A stretch of 64,000 nucleotides of DNA from Sipunculus nudus. Its lineage: Eukaryota; Annelida; Sipuncula; Golfingiida; Sipunculidae. Shown in pieces: positions 11,078-22,767 of the stretch (position 1 is the first letter of the stretch; the number at the start of each line of letters is the position of its first letter). The stretch lies in assembly GCA_026874595.1 (NCBI GenBank), contig CM049318.1:37779956-37843955 (forward strand). Reading direction: 5' to 3'. Below the pieces are notes generated by a model that saw nothing but the letters and a program-made list of their open reading frames with translations, had not been told where the DNA came from and did not search any database. The translations under genes and the position numbers were made by a program.

Positions 11078-11218
11078 TACTCAGACTTTCTTTTGACTTT
11101 TTGTCTAACCATCCAGATCTTACATACCTCATATATGATGAAAGACGGACTTAAAAAATGTCTGAGATGTTTCACGAGAGATAATAAATGAAAGATTGAA
11201 AAGCCTTAAATCGTGTTA

Positions 11219-11514
11219 TAAGGCAAAATAAAATTGGGTCTTTTTTCATAAATCATTGCGGGCGGGCGATATTTTATTTTTGACTTTTTCATGTATGTTT
11301 CGATTAAAATGTCATATGATCAGGGAAAAGCATGAAAATAACAGATTTCTTTTTGCTAAACAGGTAAAAGCACTACATAACAAAGGAAATCTTATCAAAC
11401 TTGTATAATTTCATCTTCTTGAAAGATGAAAATCAAAATAAAACTTTTTGATGCGGAGAGTTAAAATTTTAGCGGGCGGTGCCTGAGAACCATACCTTTT
11501 ATTTTTTGGCCTTA
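11219..11514 (+). mobile_element. TIR-bearing MITE, longer copy
   Basis: It starts TAAGGCAAAATA and ends with the inverted counterpart GAGAACCATACC...TTTTTTGGCCTTA. The internal blocks GCACTACATAACAAAGGAAA, TCTTCTTGAAA and AAAATCAAAATAAAA(A/C)TTTTTGATGCGG are shared with 17019-17272. This copy holds a segment of about 60 bp (about 11284-11350) that the other lacks. Flanking TA/TTA bases are compatible with a TA-type duplication. Confidence 0.7.
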
Positions 11515-12027
11515 ATCATCATTTTTTTAGCGTCGCCGGAGACTGTTTGATGGTTGATAGGAAACTATGACCTGTACCTTGGGAAAATTGCATGATTGAT
11601 CACACGGAATTAGTTATAACAATGAAACAAAAGAAAAGTCTAGGCAGATTCAGAATATAAGATACCATATATACCATTAAGTTTCATTATTAGCTGTGGT
11701 GTACTGTATTTCTGCGACAATTCCGCGCGAGGTATGACTGAAGGTCGAGCCTCCGCCACCATTGAGTAATTTTCAGGCTTGACTCTACCAAAGCAAATGA
11801 CGGCTAAACGAGCAAGGTGTGTCCCTGGCAATGCGTCATGAACAAAACTTAAATAAATATATACATGAAACCAAGGAAAAAGAGCCATTAGGGAAACAAA
11901 TGAGTGAACAAAACAGAATTAGTTAACAAAATTAGTGTCTAAAATGAAACGGATGAATCTCTTTACTGAAAGATTTAAAGCCTCACAAGACAGTTTGGCT
12001 AAATAAATGTTGTATGTATTATTACTG

Positions 12028-12405
12028 AGGCCGAGCCTCATTGTTCCTTTCTTCCTATACATCACCCATATGGCGACTTTACCCCAAGTTCAGTGTTTTG
12101 TCTTTTATAATAAGACGTCCACTGACAGGTGACCTCTAGCTGCGGGCCATGGTACTTTTTTAGAAGAAAAAGAAATAAGCTGAGATCAAGGCCGGGGAGG
12201 AAAATGTCGCCGTTCCTGGGAGAGAGTGATCATGCAGATTTCACTTCAAATTGGAATGGCCCCTCGTATTCATTTATCCCCACAACATCTATAGGGACCC
12301 CTGAACTATTGATAAAACTTATGGGCGATGTGTTGGTCATTTTATTGACTCTTGCTTTCATTCATATTATGTTTGGTAAAATCGCCCCGGTGCCAATGTC
12401 GAACT
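12028..12405 (+). repeat. ~350-bp repeat, copy B of three
   Basis: The same ordered blocks as 9388-9725 and 14500-14880: CAGTGTTTTGTCTTTTATAA, TAAGACGTCC, ACTGACAGGTGACCTC, GCGGGCCATGGTAC, GGCCGGGGAGGAAAATGTCG and GAACTATTGATAAAACT. It has diverged and carries indels relative to the other two. Confidence 0.6.
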
Positions 12406-14211
12406 CCGGCTACAACAAATGTCATTGCTTTGAAGGCAACTGATCAAAATTCAGTCAATTCTTATAAACGTTTATTTACTGGGGTAATATATGATATAAC
12501 TTACTACAACTACATGATACAAGCACTGCTGGTAACAATTAGCAAGAGGCGGATCCAGGATTTAGGAAAAGGATGGGTGCAAAGCAGGACTTAAGATAAA
12601 ACCTGAAAAAGGGTTCAGGCTGCACAAATTGACCTTAAACCATTTTTAAACAGGTTTGCGGCAGCTGAAAAAAGGGGGAGGGGGCATCCGGACCCCCTGG
12701 ACCCCTCCCCTGGGTCCGCTTCTGATTAGCAGTTTTTACTTTTATATTGTTGATGGGTCCCCATGTTTCAAGTTGAAATATAATAGACTGAGAACATGAG
12801 GCAAAAAATTGTTTGCATACACAAACCTTTTTCATGTACTGAAAAAAAGTTATCTTGAATATTGGTGGATAGTTGGAAATTAAGGAGTAAAGTTATTTAA
12901 AGCTTTAAATTATCCATATGCCGATGCGAATGGAGGTTATTTTTGTTTGTCGAGACATTAAAGAAAGGATTTTAATTTGATTTCAATGGTGAGCCTTGGC
13001 ATAATCCTTTGTTTTGTATTGCCGGAGGTTATTGCACTGTGCCCTTTTACCTGTCAGACGGAAAATTAAGAAGGATGGATTCAGCAAATGGCGCATGCGG
13101 TTTCAAAGACAAATGCATACGTCAGATATTAATCAAATATGTTTACTGTTATTAAAAGAAAAGAAACCGAATCGTTCTTACCTGGTCTTCGATTTCAGGT
13201 GGAAATTTCCTTTTTCAAAGCATTTGTCATGCATCAGGACTTGTATTGTAAAGTTGTACAGGGACATTTCACGCGACGGTGGTCACTCGAAAAACATTGT
13301 GGTCAATGTTTTTCAGTGATCGCGCTTCTTTTGTTCCATTTAGTAGTCCGCACAAATAAATTCCAAATCACAATAACTTCCATAAGGGTTATTTCCTGAC
13401 AAAGCTCAACATGCCAATAATGTATTAAAATTTCTAACAGTGTCTTGATGATTCACCAGTGGACTGTGATTGTCAAAAATAAATGTCATTCATCACTTCT
13501 TATGACTGATGAAAACCCCCTCCTTATTGGTCAAGCCACGGGTAGACGGTTATGTGACTGAGATTTCTTCGTCAGAGCGCCCCCCCCCCCCCTCCCCCCC
13601 CCCCCCTTACCCCGGGCATTGCATGCATCACCTGATGATTCAGTTGCCTGGACAGTCGAGAGGTAAAACGCTTGGCTCTTTACGCTGGCACAGGCCCTTC
13701 AAATCATATAGTTATAGATATAATACTTCTATAGTTATGAATCGTAACAACTAGTATATCTGAATTACAATCTATTACAGTGGTATAGCTATAATCACAA
13801 TGTAATCCAGGGACTGTGCCGTTGGCGACCCGAGTTCGAGTAGTGGCCAGTCCAAGATCGGTCCACCGCCGGTTATAACCGAACGCCAACACATGAGTTA
13901 TAACAAATATTTGTAAAATAATTAACTGGGAAAAAGTTAATAAGTAAAGTTGTTTGTAATAATTTACTCTTTTTTACTCATTCTAAATTTTAATTTATGC
14001 TATGCTGTTTAATGTTCTTACAAAAAGTAATGTAAATGGTTGACACCTTTTGAAAAAGACTAGCTGTGTGTAGGTTCCCTGGTTCTTTTTAATGTTCTGG
14101 TTATAATATTTTGTAAAGAGGTTATCGCCTGATTCTTTGCATATTTTAAACTCACCAAGGGAAACGTCTAATTTCACTTGGAATTCATCATCAAATGTCA
14201 AATATGTATAC

Positions 14212-14256
<45 letters not shown>

Positions 14257-14499
14257 CATAAACAATAATATCTACTAAGTAGAGCTGTATGATATTTTAC
14301 AAGCAGGAATTCATTTTAACAATCAAACAAATGGAGAAAAAAAACTGTCTTGGAAAATTTTAAAATATTTAATCTCCACTTAAAATTTCATTGATTTGTA
14401 TTTCAGAGTGTTTCATATTATCACAGTCCTGAGCAAACTATAGGTCAAACCAAACTATGCAGGCTTAATCCATATAATTTATATTTATTATAGAAGAGG
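12406..14499. other. Intergenic DNA with low-complexity tracts
   Basis: No gene recognised. It holds a poly-C tract (about 13579-13606) and an (AT)n run at 14217-14252. Around 13655-13870 there are pieces (GTAAAACGCTTGGCTCTTTACGC, and GACCCGAGTTCGAGTAG near 13827) that could be an A box and B box of a tRNA-like repeat split by an insertion. Open frames here are short and unrecognised. Confidence 0.4.
14217..14252. repeat. (TA)n microsatellite
   Basis: An uninterrupted TA dinucleotide run of about 35 bases, followed by CATACATA. Confidence 0.95.
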
Positions 14500-14880
14500 C
14501 TTAGGGCGAGCCGCACTCTGACGATTTCGTATTTATCACTCCTATCATGCCATTGCCCAAAGTTCCCGTGTTTTGTCTTCTTTAATAAGACGTCATCTGA
14601 CAGGCGACCTCAAGCCTCTGGCCAAGGTACCACTTTAGGAGAACAAGATGATAGCGCAGAGCAAGACCACGGGAGGAAAAAGTCGTCGTCCTTGGGAGAA
14701 ACTAATCGGACTTCAGACGTCTCCGGACCGCCTCCGTATTTACTAGTATCTTTCACCTGAAGAATCCTTATCAGGCACCTCTCCCTAACTTTTGATCAAA
14801 CTGATAAGCGACGTGGCGGTCGTAAATTTAATCAAAATTGTGTTTTTTTTCAAATCATCTGTCTCAAATTTTATCTCCGT
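14500..14880 (+). repeat. ~350-bp repeat, copy C of three
   Basis: The third copy, with GTGTTTTGTCTTCTTTAATA, AAGACGTCATCTGACAGGCG, GGCCAAGGTACCAC, GTCGTCGTCCTTGGGAGAAA, CTGATAAGCGACGTGG and GTCGTAAATTTA. It is closer to copy A in the middle part (GTCGTC..CCTTGGG) and closer to copy B in its start (AAGACGTC). Confidence 0.6.
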
Positions 14881-15043
14881 CTTTAACAAAATATTACTGG
14901 CCCTCTAGAAATGGCCCCTTTGAAGGTGACGCAGATAATTCTATATTCCCAGTTCTAAATATACAAATAAGAATTATTATGTCATTAAAAATATCACTTT
15001 CTCTTAATATTTGTTTTATGCCCCGCATGGTTCAAGCTATGCC

Positions 15044-15390
15044 CAAAACGATAACTTGTGTTTCTTTTTCGTTACATTTGTAATCTGATTGTAAATTTCT
15101 TTTTATTTCAATTAGCCATATTATTACACATTGTGTTTAAAAAAAATCCGATTTACATAATATGGTTAAAAAAGGCCATATTACCACAAATTATAATTCA
15201 AAATAATTATAAGCCAAATCGATTACTTGTGTTACTTTTTCGTTACATTTGTAATCTGATTATAAATTTCTTTTTATTTCAGTTAGCCATACTATTACAC
15301 ATTGTGTTTAGAAAATACAATTCCGATTTACATAACATGGTTAAAAAGGCCATATTACTACAAATAATAATCCAAAATAATTATAAGCCA
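15044..15390 (+). repeat. Two-copy direct duplication, ~171-bp period
   Basis: The block ...CTTGTGTT.CTTTTTCGTTAC, ATTTGTAATCTGATT.TAAA, ATTACACATTGTGTTTA, CCGATTTACATAA.ATGGTT recurs with CGTTACATTT at 15070 and 15241. The 130-codon open frame across it simply reads both copies and has no recognisable domain. Confidence 0.85.
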
Positions 15391-17018
15391 AATCATAATG
15401 TTCGTTTAAAAGATGCAGTTTCGAATGATAACTTGTCCATGTTCATTTGAGTATAATCATGGCTGTCTGAAAGGCCTGCAATTTTTTTAGAATTGGCTTC
15501 CTTGTTTAAGTGTTGGTATTTCTTCTATTATCATCTCGAATGATTAACCCATTAAACATTCCATTTACATTTTGGGCGAAATTGTAAAGGCCTGCCTCAA
15601 GGAGTCAGTGTCTTCTGCCACCTGGCGTTTAATTACAGAATCATATTTGGTGAAGAGGGACGGGAGTGCCGCGCCAGGGTTCATGGACAAGGTACTCTGT
15701 GCCAAACGGAATGATCATAACAGGCGCGGATCCAGGAGGCGGGTTAAGGGGTTGAGAATTACCCCCCCCCCCCTTATTTTTTCTGTTAAATGCCTGATGG
15801 ATTATGCAACAAAATCTTCTAAGAATATACTAAAATACACTACTATTTTACCGTACTAATACTAAAATACACTACTATTTTACCGTACTAATTGACACTA
15901 TTTGATAATGGGTAGTATGAATCCTAGTTCAACAGACCCGGCCATAGCTTTTTAGATGGTTCATTACATTGCGTGCCCATGATTCACTAGTCATTATTGA
16001 CTCCGCCAGGAGCGAGGGTATTTGATTTAGTGTTGAATTTAACTAATGGAGATAAGCTGCCTCTGTTCTACACTTGGACTAGCGCCCTTTCGGCCCTTTG
16101 ATATTATAGCGTCAGAGTGCCTTTAAAACTTGTATCGAGGACCGCACTAATACGCTCCATGAGAATGCAAATATTTTCGTCATTTTTTACAACGCCTCAT
16201 GGCTTACAAGTACGTTGTCACTTGACACACAGAACAATAGTTAGCTGTTTTAGTGTACTTTTTACCAACACCTACCATGTTCGAGAAAAAAAATTCCGTT
16301 TGGCTTGTGTATCGAATTTCCGACCACATGAACACAAGTACGGCTCGCGCTGGTTACTGGACGATCGCCAACTTGTACGCGATACGGGAAATGACTCGTT
16401 ACCATAGGGACGGATTTATGCTTTGTTTTTTTAGTTCACATGTTCTTTTGTGTAAATTCATTACTCGTAGCCGAACGTTAAGATTTACGACTGTTTACAA
16501 TTGTATCAAAGCAACAGGATGGATGACCTTGCAGAACATTCCCCTGTATGGCTTGTATCGCTTATAAAGTGAAATATGTATGCCGACGAAGTCGTGATTT
16601 CACGGTTACTCTGCGAAAGGCACATCGAGCCATGCGGCCAGGGTTCACAACCGTCTGATCCAATGGAAAGGTCTCACGCAGCCGTATCTGTTTGGGTGAA
16701 CTGCCATGAAATCTAGGAATAAAATAGCCACTGCTACGTGCGCAGGCCCGAGAACCTGTCCAAAGCAAAGAAAGGTGATCGAAAGCGAATGTGTGATATT
16801 TCTCCAATTATCAGGGTTCGGCATTAAACGTGTGTCAATATTGAAGAATTTTCCGGATTCAATGGTATTAGTGGTCAGAGAAAGCAACCACATTATCTCG
16901 CCTGATTCAATGACGTCGATACTTCATTATTTGTTTTTCTTCTTGTTCGAGATTTAACATGAAAATAAATGAACAAGGACTTTTACGAGGTGCCTTACTA
17001 TTATTAAATAATAGGTCA
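15391..17018. other. Intergenic DNA, nothing recognised
   Basis: Open frames up to about 104 codons occur between 15570 and 16960, but none shows a domain, codon bias or splice partners. A short direct duplication of TACTAAAATACACTACTATT lies at about 15825-15890, and a poly-C run at about 15760. Confidence 0.4.
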
Positions 17019-17272
17019 TTAGGCCAAAAAAAAAGGTATGGTTCTCAGGAACTTTTTTTCAGAAATCAGTGCGGGTGGTCGATATTTTATACTTTTTTTG
17101 CTAAACCGGTCAAAGCACTACATAACAAAGGAAATCTTATTAAAATTGTATTATGTTTTCTTCTTGAAAATGAAAATCAAAATAAAAATTTTTGATGCGG
17201 TGGGGTGGGGGGGGGGTAAAATTGACGCGGGCGATGCCAAAGAACCATACATTTTTTTTTTTTTTCGCCTTA
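17019..17272 (+). mobile_element. TIR-bearing MITE, internally deleted copy
   Basis: The left end (TAGGCC, A-run, GGTATGGTTCTCAGG) and right end (GCCAAAGAACCATAC, T-run, CGCCTTA) are inverted repeats of about 30 bp. The interior matches 11219-11514 but lacks about 60 bp. A G-run lies at about 17208-17216. The overlapping open frames are artefacts of the repeat. Confidence 0.75.
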
Positions 17273-20200
17273 CACTTCCACATTCTTCATCGATGAACCG
17301 GACACAAAAGTGGAAATGTAATGAACTATTAGCATGAACTTAAAACTAGATATAGTATACCGATTGTATAACAAGCATCTTTCCTCATGCATGCTTTAAT
17401 TTCTGCGAATTACATCGTCAATGATTTCACACTGACATGTAATTCAACGATTATATAAACGGAGACGCCCTTCTGCTCGAAACTAACCTCTTCCAGCTAG
17501 GCATGCACCGTTGGACGGCCGGGACTACATGTCTCAATTGTCAATCTTTAAAACCAAAATGTTCCATTTCAAGGAAACACCGGTTTACATTTCAGATGGC
17601 ATTCTTGCAAAATATTCTGTTAGGTCGATCGTCACCACAAAATATCCATGTTTATGTAATTTGCCTCGAACCAAATCTTATCCAACATATTTGAACAGTT
17701 AGCATGAACATTACCCACTTATTCACTACATTTATACACAGGCCGCTGGTGCATTAAGAGGCCCCGGTGCATTGTGGGTACATGCCAGATTGTGACGCCA
17801 TAAATCCCAATTCAACTACGTGAAATGGAGTATATATCTTTTCCTTGCATAGTCGAAGTTAATTAATCAAATCAGATACTGAAATTATCCTGTTGAAATA
17901 AAAATGTAACTTATAACAGGCGTCATGCAATTTTCAGGATGGGCGTAAATTCGAGCATAATCATGGGTTTCTATAGAGATTTGTTGCAACAATTATGCAT
18001 GCGAATATTTCCATTTTTACATCGTAATGCCACACCAGCTTAAAAACAACACAACTCATCAGAATAGAATTAAACATTTAATCAAGCACAACATGAATTC
18101 TTCGTAAGTACAAAACGAGAGTACAAAACGTTTTTAATGGGAAGTTCAAAAGGAACCTTCCCAAATGTGTCTGCATTTTTCTGGACCACAGCAACTTCAG
18201 TATGACTTGTTTAAGAGGCACCTATCTTCTTTTTGCTAACGGAGTTTCAATGGTGTCGCACAGGTTAAAGTTAAGTGGCAATATGCTCATTCAAACTCCA
18301 GCTATTAATATAACCACTGAATTTCACGAATTTTAGAGTGTTTAACATGAATATTTGTATTGGGCAAGTGTAAAAATTATGAACATGAAGTTATTTGTGT
18401 AAAACACTGTTAACAATATATGCTTTTTATTGTGAAACAATAAAACAGACTGGTAAACGGAGATATCTCAGCAGAAATATTACGGATCAATGTCAGAATC
18501 TGTGTTGTGGTAAGCACATGGTCATGTAATGCATTTCACAGGCAAGGGAACTGGCCGTCAGTGATATTTATAGGCGGGGTATGTTGCATGTCTGGTGCAT
18601 GCTTCCGTATCACTTTCACTAAACATGCATGCGATGTCTTTTCTTTAGTCTTTTAACGGAATTATCGTTTTCTAAAATGTGTTATAATACCATGGTAATT
18701 TTTGCACATTCTACATTGAAACTTCACAAGACTTCCCCAGCAAGTTTACAATTATAATAACAGAAATGGCGATAACATTAAATGATAAGCACCTGGTATC
18801 TTAATATTATCTGTTAGCTACGAATTAGGCGGTAATATACAAGGTATACAACCACACATGTTCACAATGACAGTAATTACAATTTCAATAGCTTCCGTGA
18901 AATTTACAGAGTAATCTCTTCATTTGTGGTAAATTGGATAAATCATTTTCCAATCATAAACATTTTGGTTAAACAGTATTTATTTCCTTAACATGATTTT
19001 CACCAGCAGATTAAAACACCAGTTACAACACATGCGGAAATTTTCATGGTTCACATGATTATAGCAAGAGCATGCGCACGTCATGTAACGGTCGTCTGCT
19101 GACGGTAGTCACGTGACTTTATTTTCTTTTTTAAGTGAAGTCATATGCGTGCCAGATGTACAAACGGTCATCTCACGGCAAATATAATGTTTCTTTTCTA
19201 CTTTTTATAATATAAGATAAAACAAATATATGATCATAAATGTAGTTTTCTATAAAAATTAATGCGACCACTGTTTCAGTCATCACCGATAGGTGGCGCT
19301 GGTGAGATTGGTCACCAAAACACTGCAAAATTGATGTGGTGTGTGATTGTCACCAGATAAGAGATAAAACCTGCGACAGATGATACTCCGTTTGTGACCT
19401 TTGACCTTACAATCACATGACTATCACATGAGGTAAACCACTACAGCTCATTTCATTTAAAAGAAACGTTCTATGTACATATATTGAGCAGCAAAATCAG
19501 CCTGAGATGAATGATAACTTCAGTATTACAACCATATGTAATTAAACATGGCATGATGACCTTCGATAATGTTCATGTCTGTACGATGAGATAAAAGAGT
19601 CTCTTGATCTACAATGTTCCAACATGCAAAATCTACATTCCAACTAAACATGTGAACTGTGGTAGGGTGTAGGTATTTTAAAGTTTGCAGTACTGTGATA
19701 ATAATTTCCTACATGGCAAGCACTGGCATATTAAGCACGAGTATTATGATGTACTACAATTAATCATGAATTTATTTGAACTTTCAAAATCAGTTTTACG
19801 TTATTGGTGTCAATAATGAATGAGTATAATCAGGGTAACTCTATTTTATATTTTAAAAAAATCTTTACAAATATTTATATATTTCTTTAAGACCGGTCAA
19901 CTGGCACAGTCGATATGCATTTCTGTCGCTATGTGGCAACACTGACAACTGTGGGACAGGTACTGCCCCCTGGCGTCAAATTATTACACTAATTCACTCA
20001 TAATGCTAGGCTTTAGGAAGTTCATGGCTAAGTTACATTTATGGAGGCATGGTATTAATTTAATGGCAAATATTATTACTAACGGCCTGAAAGGTCCATA
20101 GAACTAGCAACAGCATACTTCATAATCATACGCTTGGTAACAACAGACTGAGATGGACTGTGTATATATATAATCGTATGACTGTATTGTAACTGTACAG

Positions 20201-22719
20201 AATGTCAACTCATGACCACAACAAGCTGTTGATGTGTGATGGTGAACTCTGAACCTTTACCAGCTGATGGTACCCTTCTGCACAATAATTTTACGACAAG
20301 GATACACTTTATTTTAAACTGCTGTTTAATTATTATTGTAAATCACTGAACGCACAGTAGTAATATAACCAAACCAATAACATGCAACAAATAATAAACA
20401 GAGAAAGCAAAACGTTACTCCAAATCCACAACCTTCATGTAACCTTAGATATACACTATAGGTGACCACTTAAAATGGACAATATACAAGTAAACTGGCA
20501 GAAGTAAATGCCCATGCATATACAAGACAAATCCTAGAGTACAGTGGTACAAAAATAATCATTCTGACCCAATCTTATATACATACTTAGCACCAATAAA
20601 GTAAATCAGCATAGAGAATAGAAATTACATGGCTAACAGAATGAACATGCAAATACATATTCAGCAAACTATGAGAATAATAAATGGAACATGCAAAAAT
20701 GCAATTATAACGGTTTTTATAAGTCTACTATACAGCTGATATGCCTTTATTTATCATTCTGTGAGGTAGCCAAAGCCAAAAAAAAAAAAACATATCTTAA
20801 ATTGTCATTTTTAAGGTTATTATAAAGGATATAATAAAATCATCCCCCAACAAAATTTACATTTGTTTCTGTTATTGTATATTGTATACTCTGTTAAACA
20901 TACAGCAGCATAAATGTATCATTCAGCAGTTTCATGTTTACTTATTAATGTATGTGCTGCTACGTTTGACTTAGAAATATGGTGAACATATGAAAATTCT
21001 AGTTTTTGGATGGAACGCCCTGGACATAATTCTGTCTGGACCCAATAACCATGTATATATGTGGCCCTTCAATGTAATGATGTAATGACAGTGAAGCCAC
21101 TTAGGCTAAATCAAAATATTTCCTCAGACAGTCATGGAGACACTTTGGCAGAATTACCCCCTGCACATGGTAAACCTTTGACAAAATGCCCACACTGGGT
21201 CAATGGTCAAACACTAGTTGTCTATGCTATGGACAAATGCTCCCTGGACACTGTATCACAAAGAATCCCCCCCCCCCCCCCCGACATTAATCCCCAGGAC
21301 AGTTACATATGGACCCAATAACCCCTTGAACAATGTGGTCCCTGGTTATAAACCCCCCTGGACAGAGACACCCCCTGGACAATGTGACCCCTTGAAGACA
21401 ATTCCTAAAGTATGACATAGATAAACACAAGCAGATTGCTTGTTGTATTAAATATTGTACAAACTGGGTTGATTACTAAATTTTACATTGTATTGTGAAC
21501 CTATCATCATGCAGATATCACCAAGACATGGTATGCAAAAGTATTAAGGTATATTCGTTATTCTGCAGGTAGGAATAAAACATATTAAATTCAAACATAA
21601 ATTATTCACCTCTGTTAAAAAGAGGTCCGAGGGTAAATTATGAACTTTTTATTTCTGTTAATGCCCAAAACAGAATATGAAGAAATACCTTCAATCAGAA
21701 TGGAAAACAATAATTGTGAATATGCCCTTATCTGAAGCACACTTAATAAACTGTAAACACCAAATGGGTAAAAGGTTTACTTGTTTAAATTCAGCATCAG
21801 TACAAAAGCTAACTTAGACTTTCTTTTTTCTGTGTTTTAAATAAAATATACATCTGATATCTGCATAGATCTGATGTTATCACAATTTCTTCAATGTAAT
21901 TAGTTCATTGTCTCATGATATGATTAAGATACCTTCATAGCTCTGCATTTCATCAACTGGTCGAACTCCTGAAATACAACGTTTTATGCATGTCATGATA
22001 TGTTGTAAGCTCTAACACTGACATACGTTTTCATTATCATGATTACATATGCTGTATTTGTCATGACTAAGGTCTTCCTATATCAGCTGTCATAACAACC
22101 AGATGCTCCGGTTAGATGTATAGAAATTAGGAGCTTCTGGTCTTAAATGGGGTACTTTGCTCATGAGCGCCATCTAGTGTTCATTTAATGAAATAAAGTA
22201 ACAATATAATGTTCCTATTGGAAAATTGTTTTGCATAGAAAACTGAATTTACCAGTTGATGGGAAGATGTAACAATAGTGTCATTAAGAGCAATGTGACT
22301 GAAGAATCAATTCAATGTTAACAAGGAACATTTCAAACCAAGAATCATTTCAAGTAAGAACACAAGATGGCACTCACAAGTAATTTAGGTATTACTAAAT
22401 CACAATTACCAGTCTATTCAAGTAACCCATTTTTGCATTGGAATGATACCATTTCATAATTCTGAAGTAACACAGTTCATGATTTGACAAGCCTGGATAT
22501 GTCAGCTTGAACATCACAAATACAGTCATGTATGTTCAAGACCTTCACAAAGCCTTTGATTCTCAAGGATGACCTTCTGGACCAAATCAAAATCAAACTT
22601 TATGCCATCCCTGGCCTGTCGTGGCCTTCACTTGACCTCTGCAGTAGACCTTTCTTTGTCTGTTGCTCTACAGGGATATCCCACTCCATCACATGTTGGA
22701 TCATCTATTTTATTTTTTT
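17273..22719. other. AT-rich intergenic DNA, region downstream of the cordon-bleu-like gene
   Basis: No coding region is supported. Part of it (below 22720, minus strand) must hold the 3' UTR of the cordon-bleu-like gene. An AATAAA on the minus strand overlaps 22709-22714, only a few bases past the stop, and others lie further left, so the transcript end is not determined. CTCF-like motifs occur near 19287, 19970 and 22166. A poorly ordered repeat of CCTGGACA and TGGACCCAATAACC phrases fills 21010-21410, with a C-run at about 21267-21282. Confidence 0.45.
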
Positions 22720-22767
22720 TCAGTTTTTAGCAGAACCGTAGTACCATTTGGTCTCTTTTGTTTCAAC
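22720..22767 (-). CDS. cobl: cordon-bleu-like, terminal exon completing the WH2
   Basis: On the minus strand a good acceptor (polypyrimidine CCTCTTTGTGATTTCAG) precedes GTTGAAACA. Joined in phase 0 to the exon ending ...LRQ at 24453, it encodes VETKETKWYYGSAKN and a TGA at 22722-22720. The first codon restores the valine of the WH2 LR(K/Q)V element, which is the main reason for choosing this acceptor. An AATAAA follows almost at once. Nothing in the exon itself is diagnostic because it is so short. Confidence 0.6.
   Translation of the reverse strand, partial: VETKETKWYYGSAKN

Noticed and set aside
15058-15450. 130-codon plus-strand open frame as a gene
   Set aside because: It reads through a two-copy AT-rich duplication and has repeated Leu/Ile-rich content of no known family.
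21900-21968. Alternative cobl terminal exon after a TTTCAG acceptor
   Set aside because: It joins in frame but encodes E-F-D-Q-L-M-K directly after LRQ, losing the WH2 valine; the 22767 acceptor is a better fit.
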